62,481 nucleotides of DNA, from the NCBI GenBank assembly GCA_015066975.1, contig SVNI01000004.1:1-62481 (forward strand). Reading direction: 5' to 3'. Made by a program: the position numbers and the translations under genes. Below the pieces are notes generated by a model. It was not told the origin of the DNA, did no database searches, and saw only the letters and a list, made by a program, of their open reading frames with translations. This stretch comes from Ruminococcus sp. (GTDB taxonomy: Bacteria > Bacillota > Clostridia > Oscillospirales > Ruminococcaceae). Every line of letters begins with the position of its first letter. Within the stretch, counting starts at the first letter, position 1. Of the stretch, positions 15,232 through 24,133 are shown piece after piece.

Positions 15232-16833
15232 ATGCATCATCATAAAACAAACATCTGTCAGCGGATTCTCTTTGTCAGTACAGGGCTGGTTCTGTTCTGC
15301 GGTATCCTGACGGCAAATCTTGCATTTCGCATGAAAGATGCAGAATATCTGGAAACTGCCCTGCACCAGAGTCAGCTCACCATTACAGCCGGAACTGCCG
15401 AAGGCGGTATCTATGACCGGAATTTTCAGCCCCTTGTCAATCAGCAAATAAAATATTATGCTGTTGTGAATCCCTCGCCGGAAGTCCTTCCGGAATTATT
15501 CTCCCATACAGAAGAAATCACCCCTGTTCTGAATGCGCTCCGCAATGGAAAACCTTTTTCCTGTGAAGTCGATACCTGTGAATTCTCCTGTCCCGAAATT
15601 CACGTTCTGGAAGTACCGGAACGCTATTCTGAAAATCCGCCTGCACAGCATCTTCTGGGCTATACGCTGGAACATACCGGCATCACCGGACTGGAAGCTG
15701 ATTATGATTCCCTTTTACGGAAACAGGAAGATTCGGCAAGCGTTTCTTATACCATAGATGCGCTTGGAAACATTCTGCCCGGTGCAGATGTGCAGATGTC
15801 TCCTCTCACATACCGGAACAGCGGTATTGTCACCACGCTGGACAGCCGGATTCAGGCAGTCTGCGAAGAACAGGAAATTGAAAAGGGTGCTGTTGTCGTC
15901 ATGGACGTGAAAAGCGGAGATATTCTTGCTATGGCAAGTTTCCCGGATTACACTCCCGATAAGCTCGGCGAAGCCCTCGGCAATCCGGACAGTCCTTTGA
16001 TTAACCGCTGTCTGTATGCCTATAATGTCGGCTCTATCTTCAAGCTGATGACCTGCGCCACGGCTTACGCACAGGGCTTGCAGGATTACCGTGCAAACTG
16101 CATTGGCAGTTTTGAAATTAAAAATCAGATATTCCGGTGTCATAAATTATCCGGTCACGGTCTTCTGGATATGAAACATGCTATGATAAATTCCTGCAAC
16201 AGCTATTTCATTCAGTTAAGCCAACTGCTCCAGCCTGCCCTGATGCGCGAAACTGCTCAGAATTTTGGCTTTGGCACACAGATTCCGCTGACGCACAGCA
16301 TTATTTCGGCAGGTGGAACACTCCCCGGCATGAAAGATTTGAATTATCCTGCGGAAATGGCAAATTTTTGTTTTGGTCAGGGACTTCTGACGGCTACGCC
16401 CTTACAGGTCACGCAGATGACATGCGGAATCGCGAACGACGGAAAAATGCCGATAGCACGTCTCATCCGGGGCATTACAAAAGACGGAAGCACACTCGCC
16501 GAAACAGAAAATGCTCCCGTTTATGCAAGAGCACTGAAACGCGATGCTTCTTATTATCTTCAAAACATGATGATTGCTTCTGTCAATGAAAATGCATCTT
16601 CCAACGCGATTCCGGAAACGGTATTTGCCGCCGGAAAGACTTCCACCGCTCAGACAGGCCGATTCGACGAAAACGGAAACGAATACTGTCACGCTTGGAT
16701 TACCGGCTATTTCCCGATTGATGACCCTCAATATGCTGTTACCGTCCTGATAGAAGACGGAGGCTACGGCAATACCGCCGCAGCCCCTGTTTTTAAAGAT
16801 ATTGCAGATAAAATTAACGCTCTGCATCAATGA
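15232..16833 (+). CDS. Class B penicillin-binding protein (transpeptidase)
   Basis: Peptidoglycan DD-transpeptidase, 533 aa: one N-terminal transmembrane segment (about residues 12-30), a dimerisation domain, then the penicillin-binding domain. Active-site motifs are SIFK (Ser268), SCN (Ser321) and KTS (Lys469), the last replacing the usual KTG. Relatives include SpoVD/PBP2-type enzymes of elongation, division or spore cortex; which role applies is not clear. The ATG at 15232 is fixed by GGGAGG at 15219-15224, which lies in a long hairpin. The last codons overlap the convergent MraY-like gene by 7 bp with no terminator visible between them. Confidence 0.9.
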   Translation: MHHHKTNICQRILFVSTGLVLFCGILTANLAFRMKDAEYLETALHQSQLTITAGTAEGGIYDRNFQPLVNQQIKYYAVVNPSPEVLPELFSHTEEITPVLNALRNGKPFSCEVDTCEFSCPEIHVLEVPERYSENPPAQHLLGYTLEHTGITGLEADYDSLLRKQEDSASVSYTIDALGNILPGADVQMSPLTYRNSGIVTTLDSRIQAVCEEQEIEKGAVVVMDVKSGDILAMASFPDYTPDKLGEALGNPDSPLINRCLYAYNVGSIFKLMTCATAYAQGLQDYRANCIGSFEIKNQIFRCHKLSGHGLLDMKHAMINSCNSYFIQLSQLLQPALMRETAQNFGFGTQIPLTHSIISAGGTLPGMKDLNYPAEMANFCFGQGLLTATPLQVTQMTCGIANDGKMPIARLIRGITKDGSTLAETENAPVYARALKRDASYYLQNMMIASVNENASSNAIPETVFAAGKTSTAQTGRFDENGNEYCHAWITGYFPIDDPQYAVTVLIEDGGYGNTAAAPVFKDIADKINALHQ

Positions 16834-17834
16834 CAGGCAATCAGCACAAACACCGCAGAAACAAGAATCTGAATCAGCGTGAATCTTGTGACAACCTGTG
16901 TATCACTCCAGCTTTTATTTTTTCTGGCATGGTCATGAATCGGCGTTCTGAGATTCTTCATGAATGTCTTGGATTTCGTCACTCTTAAAACTGTCAGTTT
17001 CACAAGGCCAAGTCCGCCGTCGATAATCAGCATCAGTGCGCACGGAATAAACAAAAACGGTGCATGTGACAGCATAAATGCCAGTGCGATAATCAGTCCG
17101 ATAGCTCTTGAGCCTGCATCTCCCATCAGAATCCGGCTCGGCGAACAGTTAAACCAGAGATAAGCAATCAGCATGAAAATTGTCATCCAGACAAAAATCT
17201 TTTCCGGAATGACAAATTCTGTACAGCCGTACTTGATTCCGGAAAGTCCGGCATAGGCAACACTGCCAATCAGAAGAAAGGCACTTGCCAGCGTTACAAT
17301 TGACATGCTCGCACAGAGTCCGTCAACACCATCTGCACAGTTGGTGACGTTAATGCTCGCCCATATCAGAACCGTCCCCAGAATGATATATATCACTGCC
17401 GGAATGGTGAAACTGATTCCCAGCACAGGAAGTGTCACATCTCCGCCGTTGAAAATGTAAAATGTTGCAGAAACCCCTATGGAAACTATTAAATCAATCA
17501 GACCCTTTTTCAGTTCGCCCCACGGCACTTTGGCGGCATCATCCAGAAAACCGCTCATCATTTCAAGAAATATCGCAATAATATAAATCACATATTCCAC
17601 GCTTAGGGGTACACACAGCACACAGGCGACTATCAGAGCGATAATCAGAATAATCCCTGCACCTCTCGCCTTTCCCTTCGACAACGCACCGTTTACGGCG
17701 AATTCCCTGCCGTGGTCTTTCGGCAGATATTTCATAAAGCCTAAGATTCCACCGAATGTCAGAACAAAACTTATCACTGCGGAAATCAGCAACTGTAATT
17801 TTTCATCTGTAATATTAAGTAACGTAAAAATCAT
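16827..17834 (-). CDS. MraY-like phospho-N-acetylmuramoyl-pentapeptide transferase
   Basis: Membrane enzyme family that joins phospho-MurNAc-pentapeptide to undecaprenyl phosphate, making lipid I. The 335-aa protein has about ten transmembrane segments and the motifs FLDDAAKV, NCADGVDGL and MGDAGSRAIG. The C-terminal His block is HDH (TPIHDHARKNKSW), where classical MraY has HHH. It therefore belongs to a variant branch, and another copy in the mra/mur cluster may be the main enzyme. It is the last gene of the minus-strand group that starts at 23536 and is convergent with the PBP gene. Confidence 0.8.
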   Translation of the reverse strand: MIFTLLNITDEKLQLLISAVISFVLTFGGILGFMKYLPKDHGREFAVNGALSKGKARGAGIILIIALIVACVLCVPLSVEYVIYIIAIFLEMMSGFLDDAAKVPWGELKKGLIDLIVSIGVSATFYIFNGGDVTLPVLGISFTIPAVIYIILGTVLIWASINVTNCADGVDGLCASMSIVTLASAFLLIGSVAYAGLSGIKYGCTEFVIPEKIFVWMTIFMLIAYLWFNCSPSRILMGDAGSRAIGLIIALAFMLSHAPFLFIPCALMLIIDGGLGLVKLTVLRVTKSKTFMKNLRTPIHDHARKNKSWSDTQVVTRFTLIQILVSAVFVLIACH

Positions 17835-17858
17835 AAATCCATATCTCCTTATTCTGTA

Positions 17859-20141
17859 TTATACCCCCTGCTGTGCCGCATAAATAAGAATTCCGGCAGC
17901 ATCATAGGCATTGACAGCATCATCCTGGTTATAATCCGCACGAAGAAGCCATTCTTCATCCGGAAGCTGAGGTTCTTCTCCCGAACCGACTGCCGCCGCA
18001 TATATCAGCACTGCGGAAGCATCCGCCGCATTGACAGTGCCGTTATTATCAGCATCTCCGTAAAGAAATTCCTTCTGTCCGAAATCAATTTCATAAACAG
18101 TATCCAGCATTCCGGCCTGAGAAACAGATAATGTAATCTTTCCGGTTTCATCCGGCTGTATCTGTTTAAGCTTTCCGGATACAAGCCATTCTCCGCCGGA
18201 TATGACTTCTCCGGTAGAAATCGGCTGAACAGCAAAGCTTTCTCCATCTGCCAGCGGACTGAGCTGTACATAATATTTCTGTTCGTCGATTTTTTCAAAT
18301 GCGAGATATTCTTTTTCTTTCTGATTCCGGACAGCAAGCAGACTGGAAATCTGTGCTTCCTGTATGGTATAGGATTTTTCGCAGACTGTCTGATTTTCGC
18401 CGTTCAGAACCGCATAGGCAGAAATTTTGATTTCCTGTTCCGGCATGACAAGCGGTTCGGTATACGGAAGATATTCGGCATCATTTATGCTGTAATAAAT
18501 TTCACTGCTTCCCGGACTGGAGAGTGTAATTTCTGTTCCGGACGGCAGAGCCTCTGCATCTTCTGAGAAAATCACTGTTCCGGCATTTTTGGTAAGTCCT
18601 TTCAGACAGATATTTCCCAGCACGGTACTGGATGAAAATTCCGAACCGTCAGAGGCTGTATAATTATCCTCGATAGGCGATTCGTCATAGATATCATACC
18701 ATGTACGGCCGTTAGAACTGTAATAGCTTTCGCCCTGACTGAAATCCTGCCGGAGCATTTCTTCAGTCAGTTTGCTTTTTTCTGTGGAAATCAGTTGATT
18801 ATCTTTCCGGACGTTGACTTCCGTATAAGCTTCACAGGGGATATGCTGTCCGACATTTCCGGAAAGCTTGGCCACAATTGAAAATTTATCCCCCTCCTGA
18901 AGAAAAATCGGTTCTGTCAAATCTACTGTATGATAGCCGGAATTTTCAAGTGTTCCTGTTGTTACAGCAGAAATTTTTCCGGAAGCCGGATTACTGCTTC
19001 TGGTCGGATTGGTATAAATCCAGATATTATAACTTTCTTCCGGCATAGCTGTGCAGAGCATGACAGAGGTCAGATAAGTATCTTTTTCGGCAGTAAATAC
19101 ATTTGCGATATAGGCCGAAGTATCCGAAGCCGTGACAGAAAATGCTGTCCAGAATCCGTAATCATCATGCTGATATATCTTATCATGTTTTTCAAACGGC
19201 TCTGCATTCAGATAGTAGAATTCCAACATAGTCGGGTCATAGTAAGAAATCCAGAAATAGCCATTATCGCCCCAGTCCTTTCCCCAGCTGTTTTTTATCA
19301 GCCATGCACCGTCTTTTCCGGGAGACTGACTGAAATTATCTGCTGAAAAATTATCATCCCATCCTACAATTGAAACTGCATGATACGTACCGCCTGTCTT
19401 ATCGCCTGTGCTGTTATAATAGGCATAATTCCTGCTGTTATAATACTGATTTTTATTATAATAGCTCATTGACAGTGCATTTCCGTTCCGGACTGCCTGC
19501 TTGACGGCTTCCAACTGGGCAGAAAAATTTTCATCTGTAATATCATAATTAAAATACTCCGTATCTGAAACATGATATTCTGTCTTTTCTCTGATTTCGT
19601 CCCATTCCGCATCCGGATTCAGCACACTTCTATCATCAAACGGAAAGGCTTCTTCTGAAACAGGCCCTGTCCAGCTTGTCAGCATGGGGAGCATCATATA
19701 ATAATTCCCGCCCTGCTGAAAAACATCATCCATATCGGTATTCAGCGCAAGCGGAAAGCCGAATTTCGGCGAATAGGCATAATAGGCGAGATACCATTCA
19801 GACAAATCAATATCAGGATTCCGGGAAATCAGCTTGTTTTCCAGAGAATGCATTGCAGAAAATGTCCAGCACATGCCATAATTTTTTTGATTCTTGATAC
19901 TGGATACCAGTCCTTGTGAGCGCAAATCAAACGAAGCCGGAAGCGTTTCTGTTACTTCTGCGGAGAGAGATTCATCTGCCGCCATGAGAATTCCGAACGA
20001 AGCAGAATTTTCAAACTGCTCGTAACTTTCAAAACGTCCTGTGCGAAGTCCGGATATTTCTGCATCAGCGGAAATATTCTGCATTCCGGACAAAAACAGC
20101 AGACTGCTCCACAGCCAAGCAGCAAACCGATATTTTTTCAC
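17859..20141 (-). CDS. Secreted papain-like (C1A) cysteine protease with C-terminal dockerin
   Basis: Exported 760-aa protein. A signal peptide (about residues 1-26) and short propeptide precede a papain fold with Gln85, catalytic Cys91 (GMCWTFSA), His254 (YHAVSIVGWDD) and Asn284 (KNSWG). A beta-rich lectin-like part covers about 310-500, then a chitobiase-type beta-sandwich repeat (near 540-590). The last 65 residues are a dockerin with two calcium loops, DADNNGTVNAAD and DYNQDDAVNAYD. Dockerins attach enzymes to cohesins of a cellulosome, so this protease could sit on the cell-surface complex and trim scaffoldins or plant protein. It is placed between ispE and the MraY-like gene, 14 bp and 24 bp away. 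Confidence 0.92.
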   Translation of the reverse strand: MKKYRFAAWLWSSLLFLSGMQNISADAEISGLRTGRFESYEQFENSASFGILMAADESLSAEVTETLPASFDLRSQGLVSSIKNQKNYGMCWTFSAMHSLENKLISRNPDIDLSEWYLAYYAYSPKFGFPLALNTDMDDVFQQGGNYYMMLPMLTSWTGPVSEEAFPFDDRSVLNPDAEWDEIREKTEYHVSDTEYFNYDITDENFSAQLEAVKQAVRNGNALSMSYYNKNQYYNSRNYAYYNSTGDKTGGTYHAVSIVGWDDNFSADNFSQSPGKDGAWLIKNSWGKDWGDNGYFWISYYDPTMLEFYYLNAEPFEKHDKIYQHDDYGFWTAFSVTASDTSAYIANVFTAEKDTYLTSVMLCTAMPEESYNIWIYTNPTRSSNPASGKISAVTTGTLENSGYHTVDLTEPIFLQEGDKFSIVAKLSGNVGQHIPCEAYTEVNVRKDNQLISTEKSKLTEEMLRQDFSQGESYYSSNGRTWYDIYDESPIEDNYTASDGSEFSSSTVLGNICLKGLTKNAGTVIFSEDAEALPSGTEITLSSPGSSEIYYSINDAEYLPYTEPLVMPEQEIKISAYAVLNGENQTVCEKSYTIQEAQISSLLAVRNQKEKEYLAFEKIDEQKYYVQLSPLADGESFAVQPISTGEVISGGEWLVSGKLKQIQPDETGKITLSVSQAGMLDTVYEIDFGQKEFLYGDADNNGTVNAADASAVLIYAAAVGSGEEPQLPDEEWLLRADYNQDDAVNAYDAAGILIYAAQQGV

Positions 20142-20155
20142 ATACTATCCCCCTG

Positions 20156-21028
20156 TCAAATTACCTGAAAGGCCTGTTCTGTCATATGACATGCCTGTAC
20201 AAAGCAGAAATCCTGCTGGAGTTGTTCCGCACATGCCTGTGCTGTTTCCAGATTTCTGAAAATACCAAACACTGCCGCACCGCTTCCGGTCATGACAGCG
20301 CATTGCGCACCGTGTTTCAAAAGTGCTTTTTCTGCTCTGGAAACGTCCTGACATTCTGTAACGGCTTCAAACAGATTTGCGCAGTTTTGGCATAACAGCT
20401 CTATATCCTGATTTTCCACCGCTTTCAGCACAGCATCTGTATCGGGATGTACGGGATGTTCCAGCGCATCAATCGCCCTGTAAGCCGCCGGTGTGGAAAT
20501 TCCCTCTGTTCCTTTGAGAATTACAAGGGGAATCTCCGACAGTGGTTTCAATGAAGTGAGTTCTTCTCCGATACCCTGTGCTCTTGCTGTTCCGCCGAGC
20601 AGAAGAAACGGCACATCTGCACCGAGTTTCACGCCGATTTCTCTTAATTCCGGATTGGAATAATTTTTTTCTGTCAGGAGATTCAGTCCATACAGCACCC
20701 CGGCAGCATCCGCACTTCCGCCACCCATGCCTGCGCCGGATGGAATGTGCTTTTCCAGCCTGATACTGACGTTTGCCTGCATTCCGGCAGATTGCAGAAA
20801 TGCTTCAGCAGCCCTGTATGCCAGATTACTTTCATCACAGGGAACAGCCGAATTATCACATTTCAGAGAAATTCCCTCACCGTCCGTGAGTGCTATCTCT
20901 AATCTATCATATACAGAAACTGTCTGAAAAATGCTGTCCAGTGTATGATAATTATCCGGACGCTTTCCGGTGACATCCAGTGACAAATTGATTTTTGCTG
21001 CACAAAGCAGACTGATTTTCTTATTCAT
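20156..21028 (-). CDS. ispE: 4-diphosphocytidyl-2-C-methyl-D-erythritol kinase
   Basis: GHMP kinase of the MEP isoprenoid pathway, phosphorylating CDP-methylerythritol at O-2. The 290-aa product has the N-terminal AKINLSLDVTGKRPDNYH block, the ATP loop PSGAGMGGGSADAA at about residues 95-108 and the C-terminal MTGSGAAVFG. Two start codons are possible; the ATG at 21028 follows GGTGGAG and overlaps the stop of the aminotransferase gene by 8 bp, so it is preferred over 21040. Isoprenoid supply for undecaprenyl phosphate fits the nearby MraY-like gene. Confidence 0.94.
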   Translation of the reverse strand: MNKKISLLCAAKINLSLDVTGKRPDNYHTLDSIFQTVSVYDRLEIALTDGEGISLKCDNSAVPCDESNLAYRAAEAFLQSAGMQANVSIRLEKHIPSGAGMGGGSADAAGVLYGLNLLTEKNYSNPELREIGVKLGADVPFLLLGGTARAQGIGEELTSLKPLSEIPLVILKGTEGISTPAAYRAIDALEHPVHPDTDAVLKAVENQDIELLCQNCANLFEAVTECQDVSRAEKALLKHGAQCAVMTGSGAAVFGIFRNLETAQACAEQLQQDFCFVQACHMTEQAFQVI

Positions 21029-22205
21029 GTACTCCACCATGTTTTTCTAAGAATTTTGTAATTCTGCTGACAGCTTCCATCAGATGGCGCAGGGAATACG
21101 CATACGAAACACGGACAAAGCCTTCACCGCTTTCACCAAACGCATTGCCCGGCACAACAGCGACTCTTTCTTCTTCGAGAAGCGTTTCGCAGAATTCCTC
21201 GCTCGACATGCCTGTACACTGAATGCTTGGAAATACATAGAATGCGCCTTCCGGTGAAAAGCATGTCATACCGATTCTGTTGAAAGCTTCTACCAGATAT
21301 CTCCGGCGGATATTGTATTCTTTCACCATGCGTTCGACATCATGTTCACATTCTTTCAGGGCGACAATAGCCGCATACTGGCTGACAGTTGGTGAGCTCA
21401 TGATGATATACTGATGAATCTTGACAAGCTGTTTTGCAACGGGTTCAGGTGCGCAGAGATAGCCTAATCTCCATCCGGTCATGGCAAATGCCTTGGAAAA
21501 GCCATTGACAAGAATTGTTCTTTCCTGCATTCCCTCCAGTTCCGTAATGGAACAATGTTTTCTGCCGTAAGTCATTTCGGAATAGATTTCGTCAGATAAC
21601 ACCATAATATTAGTTTCACGGAGAACTTCTGCGATTTCTTCCAAATCCTCACGGGTCATGATTGCGCCTGTCGGATTGTTTGGGAACGGCAGAACCAAAA
21701 GCTTTGTCTTATCCGTGATTTTTTCACGAAGTTCATGTGCCTTGAGCTTGAATTTATTTTCTTCTTTGGTTGCAATCGGCACGGGCACACCGCCGGCCAT
21801 CTGCACAATCGGTGCATAGCAGACAAAGCAGGGTTCTACTATCAGAACTTCATCACCGGGATTCACTACCCCTCTGATAGCAATATCAATTGCTTCTGAA
21901 CCGCCGACAGTAATCACAATTTCGTGTTCGGAATCATACTTGACATGAATTTTCTTTTCGAGATAATCAGCGACTTCTGCGCGAAGCTGAGAAAGTCCGG
22001 CATTGGCAGTATAAACGATTTTTCTTTTTTCCAGAACGTCGATAGCTTCTTTCCGGATGCTCCACGGTGTTGAGAAATCCGGTTCGCCGACTCCTAAGCT
22101 GATAACATCATCCATTGTGGCAGCCAAATCGAAAAATCTCCGGATGCCGGAAGGCTTCATCTGCTGGACGACATTTGACAGGATATTTTCATAATTCACG
22201 GACAA
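21021..22205 (-). CDS. Class I/II PLP-dependent aminotransferase, TTG start
   Basis: Cytosolic fold-type I aminotransferase of 394 aa. The Schiff-base Lys lies in NGFSKAFAMTGWRLGY at about residue 237, and NNPTG at about 177-181 and GVGEPDF near residue 39 are family marks. Aspartate/alanine/aromatic transaminases share this pattern, so the substrate is open. A TTG at 22205 is the likely start, six bases after AAAGGAG; a GTG lies two codons later. It overlaps the Lrp-type regulator by 10 bp, suggesting that the regulator and enzyme act on one amino acid. Confidence 0.9.
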   Translation of the reverse strand: MSVNYENILSNVVQQMKPSGIRRFFDLAATMDDVISLGVGEPDFSTPWSIRKEAIDVLEKRKIVYTANAGLSQLRAEVADYLEKKIHVKYDSEHEIVITVGGSEAIDIAIRGVVNPGDEVLIVEPCFVCYAPIVQMAGGVPVPIATKEENKFKLKAHELREKITDKTKLLVLPFPNNPTGAIMTREDLEEIAEVLRETNIMVLSDEIYSEMTYGRKHCSITELEGMQERTILVNGFSKAFAMTGWRLGYLCAPEPVAKQLVKIHQYIIMSSPTVSQYAAIVALKECEHDVERMVKEYNIRRRYLVEAFNRIGMTCFSPEGAFYVFPSIQCTGMSSEEFCETLLEEERVAVVPGNAFGESGEGFVRVSYAYSLRHLMEAVSRITKFLEKHGGVHE

Positions 22206-22675
22206 ATCATGCTCCTTTCGTCATAATCTTCTTCTTCGATAAGAATTCCTTTTTCCTTGTAGCGTTTCAGAACGAAATGTGTCGCTGTAGCAAGTACGCC
22301 TTCCATTGCAGAAAGTCTCTGAGAAACGAACATTGCCACTTCTTTCAGGCTTTCGCCCTTGACAGTCAGTGCCAAATCATACATCCCGGACATAAGCGAA
22401 ACAGTTTCGACTTCATCATACATCATGATAGTTTTGGCGATATCATCAAAACCGCAGTCACGCTTAGGTGTTACTCTTAACTCAATTAAGGCTTCGACTT
22501 CGGTATTTTTAGCGAGTTCTTCGTTAATGATAGCAGTATATCCGCGAATCACGCCTTTTGCTTCGAGTGTGCGGATTTCTTCCGCGATTTCCTGTTCTGT
22601 CTTGCCGAGCATATCCGCCAGCTGTGCGTTGGTGAGTCTGGCATTGGTTTTCAGTAAATGCAGTAATTCATTCAT
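22196..22675 (-). CDS. Lrp/AsnC family transcriptional regulator
   Basis: A 159-aa DNA-binding protein with an N-terminal winged helix-turn-helix (about residues 1-50, NAQLADMLGKTEQEI) and a C-terminal RAM ligand-binding domain containing LMSGMYDLALTVKG. Family members sense amino acids and form octamers. AGGAGG precedes the ATG. Coupling to the aminotransferase gene suggests that the ligand is a substrate or product of that enzyme; this is inference. Confidence 0.93.
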   Translation of the reverse strand: MNELLHLLKTNARLTNAQLADMLGKTEQEIAEEIRTLEAKGVIRGYTAIINEELAKNTEVEALIELRVTPKRDCGFDDIAKTIMMYDEVETVSLMSGMYDLALTVKGESLKEVAMFVSQRLSAMEGVLATATHFVLKRYKEKGILIEEEDYDERSMICP

Positions 22676-22693
22676 AATCAGAATCCTCCTGTA

Positions 22694-23536
22694 TTATAGA
22701 TTGATAAAATACGGCTCATGCCGTAAGAAATAACATATTCTGTCAAATCCGCATGATTTGGCGAGTTCTGTTCCCTGTGCGATTCCGCCTCCTAAGTCTT
22801 CCGGCTTGTGCGCATCCGAACCGAGTGTCAGAATTGTTCCGCCTAAATCGCGATATAATTTCAGCAAATCCGCATCCGGAAAAGGCTTTCCGTACTTCTG
22901 ACGATAGCCTGATGTATTCAGTTCAATGCCCTTATGATTTGCTATCACGGATTTGAAGCATTCTGCAAGCATATCCCTGTATTTGTGCATATTGATTTCA
23001 ATTCCGGCATCCCCGGCGATATATCTCAGCGGATAGGTGACATGCCCCAGCACATCAAAGCAGTTTTTCCGGCTGATTTCCAGCAGAACGGAAAAATATT
23101 CCTGTAACAGAATATCAGTATCTTCCTGCTGATAGTCCAGAAAATAAAAATCCAGTTTTTCCGGAAGTTCATGCAGAGAAGCTATTACAAAATCAAGCCT
23201 TTTATCCTGATACAGACTTTCTGCAAGGCCGAAATCAGCGTCCGGTTCTCCGAGTTCAATACCGCTGATAAAATTAATTTTGTCATGCAGAAGTGATTTT
23301 GCAAGCTGATTTTGATGCATGGACTGTTCCCACCGTGAGGCATAATCGAAGAAATCTTCTTCGTTGCGCGGTGCAGTCTGATAATACCCCTGGGGATAGT
23401 ATCGGCATAATTCGATATGGTCAGTTACGGCATAGGCCTGCAAGCCCAGTTCCTGTGCTTTCCGGCACATAGCGGAAAGTTCGGCATCACTATCAGGCGA
23501 AATTTTTGTATGTGTATGGCAATCCATAAGAAGCAT
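22694..23536 (-). CDS. PHP-domain histidinol-phosphatase family protein
   Basis: Metal-dependent phosphoesterase of 280 aa with the PHP motifs DCHTHTKIS at the N-terminus, AVTDHIE at about residue 36, GIELGE near 91, and late GSDAHKPEDLGG. It resembles HisJ/HisK enzymes that release histidinol from its phosphate in histidine synthesis; other PHP phosphatases look alike. It heads the minus-strand group, after GAGGG and an extended -10 promoter, and precedes the Lrp-type gene by 18 bp. No other his gene is in the window. Confidence 0.85.
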   Translation of the reverse strand: MLLMDCHTHTKISPDSDAELSAMCRKAQELGLQAYAVTDHIELCRYYPQGYYQTAPRNEEDFFDYASRWEQSMHQNQLAKSLLHDKINFISGIELGEPDADFGLAESLYQDKRLDFVIASLHELPEKLDFYFLDYQQEDTDILLQEYFSVLLEISRKNCFDVLGHVTYPLRYIAGDAGIEINMHKYRDMLAECFKSVIANHKGIELNTSGYRQKYGKPFPDADLLKLYRDLGGTILTLGSDAHKPEDLGGGIAQGTELAKSCGFDRICYFLRHEPYFINL

Positions 23537-23576
23537 GTTTTTATTCCCTCTTTCTGTGCGGATTCGGCATAATTTA

Positions 23577-23585
23577 ATTATAGCA
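23577..23585 (-). promoter_or_regulatory. Extended -10 promoter of the PHP-lrp-aminotransferase group
   Basis: On the minus strand TGC directly precedes TATAAT (23577-23582). A -35 match is weak (TGGAAA-like). The site lies about 40 bp upstream of the PHP gene and is the only clear promoter for the minus-strand run down to the MraY-like gene. Confidence 0.65.
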
Positions 23586-23693
23586 TAGTTTCAGATTTTT
23601 TTCCATAGGGAAAACGAAAAAAATTTATTTTTCACATTTTTGTACTATCTGCATAAAATAAAAAAGAAATCAAGCTGAAAAATTGGAGGTTTT

Positions 23694-24050
23694 ATGATGC
23701 TGGTATCTGTTATTATCTTTCTGTTCCTGATTGCCGGCAGTCTGGCAGTATTCAGTTTTTTTGTCAGTTCCCTGCCGGAAGCAGAAAATAAGCTCCTGCC
23801 CTTTGCGGTTCTGCCTGTTTCGGACTGTTCGCCGTCCGTGAAAGCCTTTCTGGAATTCTACGCTTCCCAGATTGCATGGATGGACAGTGAAATTCTGTAT
23901 ACAGTTCTGCTGGTCTATCCGGATGATGATTCCGGAATTCAGAAATTATGTGAAGAAATCAGCCGTCAGTATGATTTTTTTACTCCTGTTTCGCTTTCGG
24001 AAGCCAAGCAGATTCTTGATGCAAGAGTGAAAATTTCAGAAATCTTGTAA
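23694..24050 (+). CDS. Hypothetical membrane-anchored protein, 118 aa
   Basis: A strongly hydrophobic N-terminus (about residues 3-27) forms one transmembrane segment or uncleaved signal, followed by a small domain with Cys, acidic residues and a helical C-terminus. GGAGG precedes the ATG. I do not recognise a family. It lies alone between the divergent PHP gene and the recD2 promoter. Confidence 0.6.
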   Translation: MMLVSVIIFLFLIAGSLAVFSFFVSSLPEAENKLLPFAVLPVSDCSPSVKAFLEFYASQIAWMDSEILYTVLLVYPDDDSGIQKLCEEISRQYDFFTPVSLSEAKQILDARVKISEIL

Positions 24051-24056
24051 AACCTG

Positions 24057-24085
24057 TTGCAATTCTCGGCAAAATACTGTATAAT
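24057..24085 (+). promoter_or_regulatory. Promoter of the recD2-comF-mreB-comEA-like group
   Basis: TTGCAA (24057-24062) and TATAAT (24080-24085) with a 17-bp spacer, starting only 7 bp after the preceding gene. The following genes overlap or abut up to 28982, so this one promoter could serve four genes. Confidence 0.85.
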
Positions 24086-24133
24086 ATATAAGTGTATATC
24101 TGAAAATGAAAGAATTGGAAGGGGATTTTAACT

